From Caryophanales bacterium UBA1188 (GTDB lineage Bacteria > Bacillota_I > Bacilli_A > Izemoplasmatales > UBA1188), in the NCBI GenBank assembly GCA_002310135.1, contig DBYK01000001.1, positions 547,403 through 611,402 on the forward strand: a stretch of 64,000 nt of DNA. The letters are read 5' to 3'. The translations under genes and the position numbers were made by a program. A model generated the notes under the pieces. That model was given only the letters and a program-made list of their open reading frames with translations, was not told the origin of the DNA and made no database searches. Shown one piece after another: positions 8,536 through 17,566 of the stretch. Numbering within the stretch: position 1 is the stretch's first letter; each line of letters starts with the position of its first letter.

Positions 8536-9132
8536 TTAGTCGTCATATTGATTTTCATACTCATCCATAATGGAGTTGTATTTGTCTTCATCAAAGTCAT
8601 CTTCATCTTCTTCTTCATCATATGACTTATCATCATCGTCTTCATCTAATTCTGAATCTAAATCTTTTTCGTAACTACTATAGTCATCGTCTTGTGATTC
8701 ATCATAATCATCGAACGAAACATTTTCATAATCTTCATCATTGCTATCGAGATTTTCTTCTTTTTCTTCTTCATCCTCAAGTTCTTCAATATATTTAACT
8801 TTCTTAGATGATTTCTTTCTTGGTTTTTTGATGATTTCTTCTTCATCTTCATCGTATTCATCGGCGATATGTTCTTGATAATATTCAGAATCTAATACTT
8901 CAAGTTTTTGGTTTTTCTTTAAATCCCATAAATCATCACCACAGTATACAAAATCTCCGCAAGCTGTGATGTCTGTATAAAATTGAGCTATATTAGCCTT
9001 TCTTTCATCTTCTGACATCCCTTTTGCATCACAAACTTTTTTGTATAAATCAATAAAAGTAGTTTTTTCGTTTGATTCTAATTGAATTTCTATAGCTAGT
9101 TCTACTAATGACATTGAATTAATATCTTTCAT
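8536..9132 (-). CDS. rpoE: RNA polymerase delta subunit RpoE
   Basis: Firmicute-specific accessory subunit of RNA polymerase that speeds recycling and alters promoter selection. The N-terminal HARE-HTH domain (about 1-90, with LVELAIEIQLES and the DFVYCGDDLWDL strand) is followed by a very acidic, low-complexity tail of Asp/Glu runs (about 90-198), the classic delta architecture. A GGAGG site precedes the ATG. It lies between asnS and TldD on the same strand. Opposite-frame open reading frames here are an effect of the GAA/GAT-rich tail and are not genes. Confidence 0.93.
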   Translation of the reverse strand: MKDINSMSLVELAIEIQLESNEKTTFIDLYKKVCDAKGMSEDERKANIAQFYTDITACGDFVYCGDDLWDLKKNQKLEVLDSEYYQEHIADEYDEDEEEIIKKPRKKSSKKVKYIEELEDEEEKEENLDSNDEDYENVSFDDYDESQDDDYSSYEKDLDSELDEDDDDKSYDEEEDEDDFDEDKYNSIMDEYENQYDD

Positions 9133-9168
9133 TTATATTCCTCCAAGCAATCTCTTCTATACATTATT

Positions 9169-10524
9169 CTAAAAATCACATGATTTTGGTGTTCTAGGAT
9201 AACTTAGAACATCTCTTATGTTGTCTATTCCTGTTAAGAACATCAACAATCTTTCGACACCAAGACCAAAGCCAGCGTGTTTGCATCCACCATATCTTCT
9301 AGTATCGACATACCAGTCTAGTGTTTCTTCGTTCATTCCTAATTCGTTCATTCTATTTAAAAGAACATCTAATCTTTCTTCTCTTTGGCTACCTCCTATT
9401 ATTTCTCCGCTTCCTGGAACTAATAGGTCTGATCCCGCAACAGTTTCATTATCATCATTTATTCTCATATAGAACGCTTTAATATCTTTTGGCCAGTTAT
9501 ATACAAAGACAGGGCCGTTGAAATGTTTTGTTAAGAATTTTTCGTGTTCTGTGGCTAGGTCTTTGCCATATTCTGGAGTATTTTCAAATCCTATTCTAGA
9601 TTCTTTTAAAATTGTAATAGCATCGTGATGAGTTACTCTTGCAAATTTTGGAGAATCAAGCACAGCTTTTAATCTATTTATTAATCCTTTTTCTATGAAA
9701 GAATCAAATAATTGAAGTTCATCTTTACAATGATCAAATACATATTTGATGATATATCTAATCATTTCTTCTGCTAAATTTTGTTCATCTTCTAAATCAG
9801 CAAAAGCAATTTCTGGTTCAACCATCCAAAACTCAGATGCGTGTTTTGTTGTGTTAGAATTTTCTGCTCTAAATGTTGGTCCAAATGTATATACTTTTCT
9901 AAATGCCATCGCATATGGTTCAACATGAAGTTGTCCTGTAACTGTTAAGAATACATTTTTACCAAAGAAATCTGTTTTAGGGTTCTTTGTATCAGTACAA
10001 ACACTAAATAATTCTCCCGCGCCTTCACCATCGTTTGATGTCATTATAGGAGTATTAACATAAACAAAGTTTTTTTCATGGAAGAATGTGTGTATCGCAT
10101 ATTCAACCTCACTTCTTAATCTAAATACTGCATGAAAAAGGTTTGTCCTAACTCTTAGGTGAAGATTTTCTCTTAAAAATTCTCTTGTATGTCTTTTTGG
10201 TTGAATAGGAAAATCTTCTTGACTATCTCCAAGTAATATTATTTCTTTAGCTTTAATTTCAAATGGTTGTGGCATATTTGGGGTTAATATAAATGTCCCT
10301 TTTATTTCAACTGATACACCACATCTATATTTTTGAACATCTTTGAAGTTGTCAAGATTCTTTTCTTCATAAACGATTTGAGATGTTTTAAAACAAGATC
10401 CATCGTTTAAATCTAGAAAGCCAAACTCTTTTTGGGCTCTATTGTTTCTAACCCATCCAGCGACTGTGATTTCTTTTTTGTCGTATTTTTGGCTTTCATC
10501 AAATAATTCTTTTAATGTTATCAT
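9169..10524 (-). CDS. asnS: Asparaginyl-tRNA synthetase
   Basis: Class IIb synthetase that charges tRNA-Asn. The 451-residue product has an N-terminal OB-fold (about 1-110), motif 2 TFGPTFRAENSNTTKHASEF with WMVEPE following, and motif 3 GFGLGVERLLMF. The AsnRS-type sequence and absence of the bacterial AspRS insertion distinguish it from aspartyl-tRNA synthetase. Its ATG overlaps the rmuC stop (ATGA), so the two are translationally coupled. Confidence 0.95.
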   Translation of the reverse strand: MITLKELFDESQKYDKKEITVAGWVRNNRAQKEFGFLDLNDGSCFKTSQIVYEEKNLDNFKDVQKYRCGVSVEIKGTFILTPNMPQPFEIKAKEIILLGDSQEDFPIQPKRHTREFLRENLHLRVRTNLFHAVFRLRSEVEYAIHTFFHEKNFVYVNTPIMTSNDGEGAGELFSVCTDTKNPKTDFFGKNVFLTVTGQLHVEPYAMAFRKVYTFGPTFRAENSNTTKHASEFWMVEPEIAFADLEDEQNLAEEMIRYIIKYVFDHCKDELQLFDSFIEKGLINRLKAVLDSPKFARVTHHDAITILKESRIGFENTPEYGKDLATEHEKFLTKHFNGPVFVYNWPKDIKAFYMRINDDNETVAGSDLLVPGSGEIIGGSQREERLDVLLNRMNELGMNEETLDWYVDTRRYGGCKHAGFGLGVERLLMFLTGIDNIRDVLSYPRTPKSCDF

Positions 10525-11714
10525 AGTACTTCCTCAACGTTTTCTATATCTTCAATTTGTTCGAATTCATTAATTTCTTCTATTGTATCAATAGACGCGT
10601 TATTAATTCGATTAAATTTGCTTGTAATTTTTTTGCTTGATATATTGATTTTGTTAGCATCCTCTACTACTTGTCCAAGACGTTTTTCAAATTTATCCCA
10701 TCTTTCAGTGTATTTATTAAAATCTACTGCAAGTTTTTTAAGTTCTTCTAATATTTTGCCTGCATTTTTATTTCTTTCTTTGTCTTTTAATACCACAACA
10801 ATTGTTTCAACTATTGCCATAAGTGTAGTAGGTGATGTAATCCAAACATTATATTTATTAGAAAATTCAACTAAATCCTGGTGATTTCCGTATATTTCAG
10901 CAAACACAGATTCTGATGGAACAAACATCATAGCTTGGTTTGCGGTTTCGTTTGGAATTATATATTTAGTTGAAATATCTCTAATATGTTTTTTGATGTC
11001 TTCTTTAAATTTTTTTCTGTATGATTCTCTTTCGCTATCGCCTATTCCTTCAGCATACATTTTTTTATAATTTTCAAGAGGGAATTTAGAATCCACTACA
11101 ATATTTCCAAGAGGGTTTGGAAGTTTCAAAAGCACATCGGCCATATTATTATTAGATAATTTGTGTTGAATTGAATAAACTTCTTCTCTTTCACCAAACA
11201 TATCTATTAAGATAGTGTTTAATTGAAGTTCCCCGAAATTGCCTCTCATCTTTTTATCATCCAAAATGCTTTTGAATGATTCAATAGATGTTTCAACGTT
11301 TTGAAGATTCTTTTGTGCAGCGTCTATTTGCGCTATAGTGTTTTGTAGTTCTTTGAATGTTTCACTAGTTTTTTCAAAATTTTGAGAAACATTCTCATTC
11401 ATCTCTTTTAGTATTTTATCAAATAATAAATTGTTTATCTCCTTAAATTTATCATCAATTGATTGGTTTAGTTTTTCTTTAAAATCAATGAAATCTTTAC
11501 TCGTGTTGTGTTGGATTTGACTTATGTCGTTTTTTAATCGATTGTTGTCATCTAATATTCTTTTTTCTTGCTCATCATTTGCTTTTTTGATTTCATCTTT
11601 AAGTTCGTTTATTGAATTGTTTTTATTTTTCTTTTTGTTATCAATAAGCAATATTATTACTAAGCCAATGAGTAAAACAATTAAAGATATTATCACATAA
11701 TCTTTTGGCTCCAT
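10521..11714 (-). CDS. rmuC: DNA recombination protein RmuC
   Basis: RmuC-family protein, linked in E. coli to limiting recombination at inverted repeats and predicted to have an endonuclease-like fold. The 397-residue product has one N-terminal membrane helix (about 6-25), a long coiled coil (about 30-150), then the conserved domain with GNFGELQLNTIL and VVDSKFPLENY. A strong AAAGGAGG site precedes the ATG, with a TATAAT-like sequence upstream. As the first gene after the prs terminator it probably opens the rmuC-asnS-rpoE transcript. Confidence 0.9.
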   Translation of the reverse strand: MEPKDYVIISLIVLLIGLVIILLIDNKKKNKNNSINELKDEIKKANDEQEKRILDDNNRLKNDISQIQHNTSKDFIDFKEKLNQSIDDKFKEINNLLFDKILKEMNENVSQNFEKTSETFKELQNTIAQIDAAQKNLQNVETSIESFKSILDDKKMRGNFGELQLNTILIDMFGEREEVYSIQHKLSNNNMADVLLKLPNPLGNIVVDSKFPLENYKKMYAEGIGDSERESYRKKFKEDIKKHIRDISTKYIIPNETANQAMMFVPSESVFAEIYGNHQDLVEFSNKYNVWITSPTTLMAIVETIVVVLKDKERNKNAGKILEELKKLAVDFNKYTERWDKFEKRLGQVVEDANKINISSKKITSKFNRINNASIDTIEEINEFEQIEDIENVEEVL

Positions 11715-11753
11715 AGTTTCCTCCTTTATCTAATTATATTATTATATATTAAT

Positions 11754-11790
11754 AATAACAAAAAAAGAAGAGATTTTGTCTCTTCTTTGT
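11754..11790 (-). terminator. prs terminator
   Basis: Stem AAAGAAGAGA (11764-11773) pairs with TCTCTTCTTT (11779-11788), loop 5 nt. Read on the minus strand a T-rich tail follows. It lies just after the prs stop codon. Confidence 0.85.
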
Positions 11791-11803
11791 TCAATATTAT
11801 CAA

Positions 11804-12754
11804 TTATTTGAATAGTGGAGATAGAGGGAGGTCATCAATTACTCTTTCTATTGCACTAGAGATTAGGTTAGCTATTGATATAATTTTTAAATTGTTGAAT
11901 TTTTTATCATCTTTAATTTCGATAGAGTTTGTAACCACTACCTCTTTAAACACTTTGTCTGATAACTTCTCAACCGCATTTCCTGAGAACAAACCATGAG
12001 ATGCAAAGACATAAATGTCTTTAGCTCCTGCTTTCTTTAAAGCGTATGCGGCATTATATACACTTCCACCTGTATCAATTAAGTCATCAATTATTACACA
12101 ATTTTTGTTTTGAACATCACCTATAATGTTCATAACTTCTGATACATTTGGTCTTGGTCTTCTTTTATCAATAATAGCTATATCAATTCCATATGGTTCA
12201 GCTAATGCTCTTGCTCTATTTGCTCCTCCATGATCTGGAGATACGACTACGAAATCAGTTATTCCGTTTGCATCTATATATTTATGAAACAAAGGCATTC
12301 CTTGAAGGTTGTCTATTGGAATATTGAAGAAACCTTGAATTTGGGCAGCATGTAAATCTAAGCAAATTACTCTTGTTGCACCTGCTGCAGTTAACAAATC
12401 AGCTACTAGTTTTGCAGATATTGGTTGTCTAGATTTAGCTTTTCTGTCTTGTCTGCAATATCCATAATATGGAAGAACAATATTAATTTCTTTTGCAGAT
12501 GCTCTCTTAAGAGCATCCATGAAAATTAATAATTCCATTAGATTGTCATTAACAGGGTTTGAGGTTGATTGAATAACGAATACTTTGTGCCCTCTTACTG
12601 TCTCATCGATGTTTACACTTATTTCTCCATCAGCAAATCTTGTTATTTCGCAACTAGATAGTGGAATTTCTAATATATCAGAAACTTCCTTAGCAAGTGA
12701 TTTGTTTGAACTTAAAGCAAATATTTTAATTTTTTCTCCATGATATAAAGCCAT
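11804..12754 (-). CDS. prs: Ribose-phosphate pyrophosphokinase
   Basis: Makes PRPP from ribose 5-phosphate and ATP, feeding purine, pyrimidine, NAD, histidine and tryptophan synthesis. The 316-residue product matches class I PRPP synthetases: the FADGEISVNIDE loop, the VVSPDHGGANRARALAE segment and the PRPP-binding motif DDLIDTGGSV. It has its own terminator downstream and lies after the spoVG terminator, so it is probably monocistronic. Confidence 0.97.
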   Translation of the reverse strand: MALYHGEKIKIFALSSNKSLAKEVSDILEIPLSSCEITRFADGEISVNIDETVRGHKVFVIQSTSNPVNDNLMELLIFMDALKRASAKEINIVLPYYGYCRQDRKAKSRQPISAKLVADLLTAAGATRVICLDLHAAQIQGFFNIPIDNLQGMPLFHKYIDANGITDFVVVSPDHGGANRARALAEPYGIDIAIIDKRRPRPNVSEVMNIIGDVQNKNCVIIDDLIDTGGSVYNAAYALKKAGAKDIYVFASHGLFSGNAVEKLSDKVFKEVVVTNSIEIKDDKKFNNLKIISIANLISSAIERVIDDLPLSPLFK

Positions 12755-12798
12755 CTGTGCACCTCTCTATTTACATAAAATAGTATAGCACTTATAAA

Positions 12799-12825
12799 AG
12801 AAAAAAGCACCATAAAAGGTGCTAT
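12799..12825 (-). terminator. spoVG terminator
   Basis: AGCACC (12806-12811) pairs with GGTGCT (12818-12823), flanked by A and T runs; on the minus strand the stem is followed by a run of T. It lies downstream of spoVG. Confidence 0.75.
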
Positions 12826-12841
12826 TTTTCTAAAAGCATTT

Positions 12842-13096
12842 TTATTCCGCTTTCATGAACGCTTCTAAAACTTTGGCTTCTATATAATTACGTGTATCTT
12901 GGTTGAGTGGATGAGCAATATCTTTGTGTTGACCTTTTGGAGTCTTTTTTGAAGGCATTGTAACAAACATCCCATTTGTTCCTTCAAAGACTTTCAGATC
13001 ATGAACCACAAAAACATTATCGAAAGTTATAGATACAGTGGCTTTGATTCTGGTTTCTCCAGTGACTTTCCTAAGTCTTACATCAGTAATTTCCAT
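12842..13096 (-). CDS. spoVG: SpoVG-family RNA/DNA-binding regulator
   Basis: SpoVG is a small nucleic-acid-binding regulator found in sporulating and non-sporulating Firmicutes. The 84-residue protein shows the family's features: MEITDVRLR start, DLKVFEG and the MPSKKTPKG segment followed by DIAHPLN. The family alone does not show that the organism sporulates. It has its own promoter-like sequence and terminator. Confidence 0.95.
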   Translation of the reverse strand: MEITDVRLRKVTGETRIKATVSITFDNVFVVHDLKVFEGTNGMFVTMPSKKTPKGQHKDIAHPLNQDTRNYIEAKVLEAFMKAE

Positions 13097-13112
13097 TTTT
13101 ATGTTCGTCTAC

Positions 13113-13138
13113 CTCTTAAGTATATTATACTTTAAGAG
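13113..13138 (-). promoter_or_regulatory. spoVG -10 region within an inverted repeat
   Basis: On the minus strand TATAAT (13124-13129) lies about 28 nt before the spoVG start. It sits in an imperfect inverted repeat with arms CTCTTAAGTAT and ATACTTTAAGAG (one unpaired base). No good -35 hexamer is visible. It could be an operator, or a weak hairpin after ispE, since no T-run follows. Confidence 0.4.
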
Positions 13139-13149
13139 AAGGATCTTTG

Positions 13150-13917
13150 TTATAGTTTTTTGGAAATTTTGACTATTGTAGAGCCAGAACCAGTTATAAA
13201 TAGGGCTTTTTTGCCATAAACATTCATTAAAAGTTCATATCTTGCTTTGACTTCTGGATATAAATTGAAAATTGTTTCTTCTAAATCATTACATAATCCT
13301 TTAGAAAATTCATCGAAATTTTCGTTTTTTAAGCATGTTAGTGCTTCATCTAAAGAATATTTGTTGTATGAAACTAAATTAGAAAAAATATTACCTGTAG
13401 ATATGTTTACTTTAGGTGAAAATAATGATATTTCATAATTGCTGATATCTAAATCTAGTGGTTCAATAATATCTCCTGTTCCTTTGACGACCGCTGGTCC
13501 TTTGTATAAACAATATGGCGTATCTGAACCAAATTTTTTTGATATTTCAAATAATTGAGAAAAAGAAAGATTTAATTTCCATAGTTCATTTAAAGCTTCA
13601 AGGGTTGTAGCAGCGTCACTAGATCCACCACCAAGGCCACCACCAACTGGAATATGCTTCTCAATAAAGATTTTTACACCTTTTTTTACATTAAATGCCT
13701 TCTTTAAATACACAGCAACTTTATATGCAAGATTATTTTTACCATTTAAATCTTTGTTTGATGTTTCACATATAATTTCACCATCAGTTAAATCATAAGT
13801 AATTTCATCAGCAAGGCCAACCATAATATTTACCATTTCTAAATCATGGTATCCGTCTTCTCTTTTTCTTTTAACATTAAGAAATAGATTAATTTTTGCG
13901 TATGCCTTTTTCTTCAT
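13150..13917 (-). CDS. ispE: 4-diphosphocytidyl-2-C-methyl-D-erythritol kinase
   Basis: GHMP-family kinase of the MEP pathway, phosphorylating CDP-methylerythritol on the way to isoprenoids. The 255-residue product has the AKINLFLNV start with catalytic Lys, the RxDGYHDLE motif and the ATP loop PVGGGLGGGSSDAAT (about 92-106). The C-terminal segment has TGSGST. It indicates that this organism makes isoprenoids by MEP rather than mevalonate. It lies 1 nt after the YolD-like gene, at the end of the folD-polymerase run. Confidence 0.95.
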   Translation of the reverse strand: MKKKAYAKINLFLNVKRKREDGYHDLEMVNIMVGLADEITYDLTDGEIICETSNKDLNGKNNLAYKVAVYLKKAFNVKKGVKIFIEKHIPVGGGLGGGSSDAATTLEALNELWKLNLSFSQLFEISKKFGSDTPYCLYKGPAVVKGTGDIIEPLDLDISNYEISLFSPKVNISTGNIFSNLVSYNKYSLDEALTCLKNENFDEFSKGLCNDLEETIFNLYPEVKARYELLMNVYGKKALFITGSGSTIVKISKKL

Positions 13918-13918
13918 T

Positions 13919-14245
13919 TTATTCCATCCTTATTCCAATAATTGAATCGAATAATATTATTTCATCAGTATCAAGTTTTAATTCTTTTTTGACACTATTT
14001 AGTTTTTTTATTACACCAAAAGTTGTATAGGTGTAACCTTCAACAAAGTAATCAATACTTACTATTTTTTTATTATTAAATGCTTCGATTATAATTCTGT
14101 TTATATCTTCGTATTCGTCATCTGATAAACTATTCTTTTGTTTTTTTGATAAATTATAAATCATGTTTTCTAGCATCGCAGAATGACCAATTAAAGCGTC
14201 AAAAGGAGCCCACTTAACTATTCCTCTATCTTTATACTCACTCAT
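13919..14245 (-). CDS. YolD-like protein
   Basis: YolD-family protein of 108 residues with the family's DRGIVKWAPFDALIGH segment near the N-terminus. YolD-like genes often sit beside UvrX/YqjW-type Y-family DNA polymerases and are thought to work with them, possibly as UmuD-like partners; the mechanism is unclear. It overlaps the polymerase gene by 8 nt, fitting this pairing. Confidence 0.85.
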   Translation of the reverse strand: MSEYKDRGIVKWAPFDALIGHSAMLENMIYNLSKKQKNSLSDDEYEDINRIIIEAFNNKKIVSIDYFVEGYTYTTFGVIKKLNSVKKELKLDTDEIILFDSIIGIRME

Positions 14246-15518
14246 GGTGTCCTCCTACTTCTTGGTTTCTTTTTTTTGCTGTTGAATATTCTAATTCTGT
14301 GGATGCTCTTCTTATTGAGTTTTTTCCATATTTTTTCTTTATTTCATCCATAGTATCAAGAAGCTTTTCTTCTTTTGATTTCTTTTCTTTATCTTCAAAT
14401 AAACTGAGTTGCAATCCGCTGTCATCAACCAAACCGGAAACACTTATTTGGAATCTTCTTATTGGTTCACCATTATAATATTTATCAAACAATTCAAGAC
14501 AAGCTTTTTGAATATCTTTTCCTAAATTTATAGGTTCTTTTAATTTCATTTGTCTTGAAAAACCACCACCATAAGTTTGGTTGTAGCCAATTGAAAGATG
14601 AATTGTTTTGGTTTTCTTTTTGGTTTGTCTTAATCTAGAAGATAGGTCATCAGCCATTTCTAATATTATTTCAGGTGATGTTTCTTTGTTGTAATCTTCA
14701 AACATTACTTGCCCTACGCCATAACTTTTAGATAGTGGTTTAAATTTCTTTTTATCTTGAATTAACGACATATCTATGCCGTGTGTATGATACCAAAGTT
14801 CTTCTCCTAATACTCCATATCTTTTTTTAAAGATTGTTGGGTCTGCTTTGGCTATGTCTCCAACCTTTCTATATCCCATTTTATTTAGAGTAACTTCATA
14901 TCTTCTTCCTATACCCCACATTTTTGAAAGAGGGGTAACAGGATATAGTTTCTTTTCTACATCTTCATAAGTCCATTCCGCGATTTGAGCTTTTATTTTT
15001 TTGGCTTCTATATCCATAGCGAGTTTTGCTAGGAGCATATTTGGGCCTATACCACATGAACAATATAGTCTCGTTTCTTTATATATGTCATCTGAAATTC
15101 TTTTAGCCAATTTAAGATTAGATTCTGGATATAGTGCTTTATAATCTGTAAAATCAAGAAAAGACTCATCAACAGAATAAATATAGATATCGTCTTGTGA
15201 TACATATCTTAAGAAAATGCTTACGACTTTAGCGGATGCTTCTAAATATCTTTTCATTCTTGGTTTACAAAATATTATGTTTTCTCCTTTTGGAAGCTCA
15301 AATATCCTAAGCCTCCCAGGAACACCTTTGTTTCTTAAATATGGGGATACAGCAAGACAAATAGATCCATCGCCTCTCGATTTGTCCGCAACAACTAAAG
15401 GGGTTTTAAATGGATCAAGTCCTAAATCTGCACATTCAACTGAAGCATAAAAACTTTTTAAATCAATGCATATTATTCTTCTATAAATTCGATATTTTTC
15501 TAAGCCATCGTTAATCAT
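14238..15518 (-). CDS. Y-family DNA polymerase (UvrX/UmuC-like)
   Basis: Translesion DNA polymerase. The 426-residue protein shows catalytic motif ICIDLKSFYASVEC and the SVDESFLDF motif with the conserved Asp-Glu pair. A helix-hairpin-helix thumb region (KMWGIGRRYEVTLNKMG) and a little-finger domain (about 240-350) follow. Together with the YolD partner it belongs to the Firmicute UvrX/YqjW group, not standard DinB. It overlaps folD (ATGA) in a run of metabolic genes; no LexA/DinR box is visible because the genes abut, so damage induction is not evident here. Confidence 0.88.
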   Translation of the reverse strand: MINDGLEKYRIYRRIICIDLKSFYASVECADLGLDPFKTPLVVADKSRGDGSICLAVSPYLRNKGVPGRLRIFELPKGENIIFCKPRMKRYLEASAKVVSIFLRYVSQDDIYIYSVDESFLDFTDYKALYPESNLKLAKRISDDIYKETRLYCSCGIGPNMLLAKLAMDIEAKKIKAQIAEWTYEDVEKKLYPVTPLSKMWGIGRRYEVTLNKMGYRKVGDIAKADPTIFKKRYGVLGEELWYHTHGIDMSLIQDKKKFKPLSKSYGVGQVMFEDYNKETSPEIILEMADDLSSRLRQTKKKTKTIHLSIGYNQTYGGGFSRQMKLKEPINLGKDIQKACLELFDKYYNGEPIRRFQISVSGLVDDSGLQLSLFEDKEKKSKEEKLLDTMDEIKKKYGKNSIRRASTELEYSTAKKRNQEVGGHHE

Positions 15519-16363
15519 TTATTTTGTATATAAAAACATTTTACAGTGTTGTTTAATAGTTCGGCAACAGTCATTGGTCCACACCCTCCTGGGACAGGAG
15601 TAATATATGAAACCTTATCAAAAATGTTTTCAAAGTCAGCATCACCAACTATTTTATCTTCTATTCTGTTTATTCCAACATCAATTATAATCGCATTCTT
15701 AGATACCATATTATCTTTTAAGAATCTTGGTTTTCCAAGAGCACAGACTATAATGTCTGAGTTTTTAGTTATTTCTTCTATGTTTTTTGTTTTAGAGTGG
15801 CACAAGGTTACAGTAGCATCTAAATTTGTAAGAAGAAGTGATAAAGGTTTTCCAACCAACATACTTCTTCCAATTATTGCAACCCTTTTCCCTGATGTTT
15901 CTATGTTGTAATATTTTAAAAGATCAACTACTCCACTAGGTGTACAAGGAATAATTCCACCTTCATTTAAAACAAGTTTGGCAACATTTTTCTTAGTAAG
16001 GCCATCAACATCCTTGTCTTCAGGAATGAGTTCAATGATGCTTTCTTTGTTTATTTCGTTTGGAAGAGGGAGTTGGACTAATATTCCGTTGACATCAGGA
16101 TTGTTTGCAAGTTTAATTATTTCTTTTTTAATTTCTTCTTCACTTACTTTTTCATCTAAAATTACTTGGATAGAATTGATACCAACTTTATTACATGCTT
16201 TGATTTTGTTTCTAACATATATTAAAGAAGCAGGATTAGAACCAACTAAAACAACGGCCAAAGTTGGAGCTTTTCCATATTTTTCAATTATTTTAGAAAC
16301 TTCTTCTTTTATGTTTTCTTTAATTGTGTTTGAAACAAGTTTGCCATCTATAATTGTTGCCAT
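15515..16363 (-). CDS. folD: Bifunctional methylenetetrahydrofolate dehydrogenase/cyclohydrolase
   Basis: FolD interconverts 5,10-methylene-, methenyl- and 10-formyl-tetrahydrofolate. The 282-residue protein has the YVRNKIKACNKVGI region with catalytic Tyr and Lys, QLPLP, the DKDVDGLT loop, the Rossmann-type GRSMLVGKPL and the C-terminal PVPGGCGPMTVA. Its ATG shares a base with the aroF stop (TAATG). Its partner glyA lies on the other side of the origin. Confidence 0.96.
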   Translation of the reverse strand: MATIIDGKLVSNTIKENIKEEVSKIIEKYGKAPTLAVVLVGSNPASLIYVRNKIKACNKVGINSIQVILDEKVSEEEIKKEIIKLANNPDVNGILVQLPLPNEINKESIIELIPEDKDVDGLTKKNVAKLVLNEGGIIPCTPSGVVDLLKYYNIETSGKRVAIIGRSMLVGKPLSLLLTNLDATVTLCHSKTKNIEEITKNSDIIVCALGKPRFLKDNMVSKNAIIIDVGINRIEDKIVGDADFENIFDKVSYITPVPGGCGPMTVAELLNNTVKCFYIQNK

Positions 16364-17136
16364 TATATTGTTCTCCCAATTGAATTAGCTATTCTTTCTA
16401 TTTTTTCAGTAAGTTCATTATATTCTTTAATTGTTAAAGCTTGTTCTTTATCAGATAAAGCTTGTTTTGGGTTTGAATGAACCTCTATCATTATTCCATC
16501 TGCTCCTGCAGCGATAGCAGCTAAAGCTAATGGTTCAACATATTTCGAATCTCCTGCTGCATGTGAAGGATCAACAATAACTGGATAATTGCATTTTTCT
16601 TTTAAAACCGCAACGGCCCCTATGTCTAACGTAAATCTTGTTGTGTTTTCAAAAGTTCTAATACCTCTTTCACATAATATAATATTATCATTTCCTTCTT
16701 TTGATATGTATTCTGCAGCATTTAATAATTCATCAACAGTATTAGCAAACCCTCTTTTTAAAAGAATTGGTTTGTTGATTTTTCCTAATGCTTTTAATAA
16801 TTCAAAATTTTGCATATTTCTTGCCCCAACTTGAATTATGTCAACCATTTCAACAAAATAATTTATTTGTGTTTCGCTTGTAATTTCTGATACAACAGGC
16901 TTTTTATATTTAATAGATGCTTCTTTTAATATTTGAAGACCTTCCTCTTCTAAACCCAGAAAAGAGTATGGAGACGTTCTTCCTTTATATGCACCACCCC
17001 TAAAGCAATCAACTTTTTTTAAATCTTTTACATCAGCATCAAATTCTTGCTTTGATTCAACTGCGCAAGGCCCCGCAATTAATATAATTTTCTTACCACC
17101 AAAGCAAGTATTTAATATCTTAATTTCTTTAGTCAT
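16363..17136 (-). CDS. aroF: DAHP synthase, type I beta
   Basis: 3-deoxy-D-arabino-heptulosonate 7-phosphate synthase, first step of the shikimate pathway, joining phosphoenolpyruvate and erythrose 4-phosphate. The 257-residue protein is the short I-beta form: IAGPCAVES, FRGGAYKGRTSPYSF, the metal-site Cys in AGPC and DPSHAAG. No ACT or chorismate-mutase domain is present, so feedback control by those routes is not encoded in this protein. AGGAGG precedes the ATG. It overlaps aroQ by 8 nt. Confidence 0.95.
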   Translation of the reverse strand: MTKEIKILNTCFGGKKIILIAGPCAVESKQEFDADVKDLKKVDCFRGGAYKGRTSPYSFLGLEEEGLQILKEASIKYKKPVVSEITSETQINYFVEMVDIIQVGARNMQNFELLKALGKINKPILLKRGFANTVDELLNAAEYISKEGNDNIILCERGIRTFENTTRFTLDIGAVAVLKEKCNYPVIVDPSHAAGDSKYVEPLALAAIAAGADGIMIEVHSNPKQALSDKEQALTIKEYNELTEKIERIANSIGRTI

Positions 17137-17566
17137 CTTTTAATCCTCCTACAAAATAATCTATTGCAAGAAGGTATCCGTCTGTTCCTTTTCCTATTAT
17201 TTGTTTTTCAACAAGATCAGAAAAAACGGAAATCTTTCTAAAATCTTCTCTGTTTTTTGTATCGCTTATATGAACTTCAATTATAGGTTTTTTTATAAGT
17301 TCTAATGCATCTTTTATAGCATATGAATAATGTGTATATGCACCAGCATTTATAATATACCCATCATATTTATTATAATTTTTTTGAATAAAATCAATAA
17401 GTTTTCCTTCATGATTTGATTGATATATTTTTACATCAATACTTTTCTTTTTTGCATATGCTTTTATTCTTTTATTTAAATTAGAATATGCTTCTGTTCC
17501 ATATATGTTTGGTTTTCTAATCCCAAGCATATTGATGTTTGGACCATTAAGAATTATCAATTGCAT
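17129..17566 (-). CDS. aroQ: 3-dehydroquinate dehydratase, type II
   Basis: Converts 3-dehydroquinate to 3-dehydroshikimate. The 145-residue protein is the small type II enzyme: LILNGPNINMLGIRKPNIYG with the catalytic Tyr, NHEGKLIDFIQ, INAGAYTHYSYAIKDAL with the catalytic His, and EVHISDTKNREDFR. Family proteins more often read NPGAYTHTS at the third motif. It overlaps aroEK by 20 nt and aroF by 8 nt. Confidence 0.95.
   Translation of the reverse strand: MQLIILNGPNINMLGIRKPNIYGTEAYSNLNKRIKAYAKKKSIDVKIYQSNHEGKLIDFIQKNYNKYDGYIINAGAYTHYSYAIKDALELIKKPIIEVHISDTKNREDFRKISVFSDLVEKQIIGKGTDGYLLAIDYFVGGLKDD

Noticed and set aside
8658..8861. Small minus-strand open frame inside rpoE
   Set aside because: A shadow of the GAA/GAT-rich acidic tail of the delta subunit in another frame; no family resemblance or ribosome-binding site.
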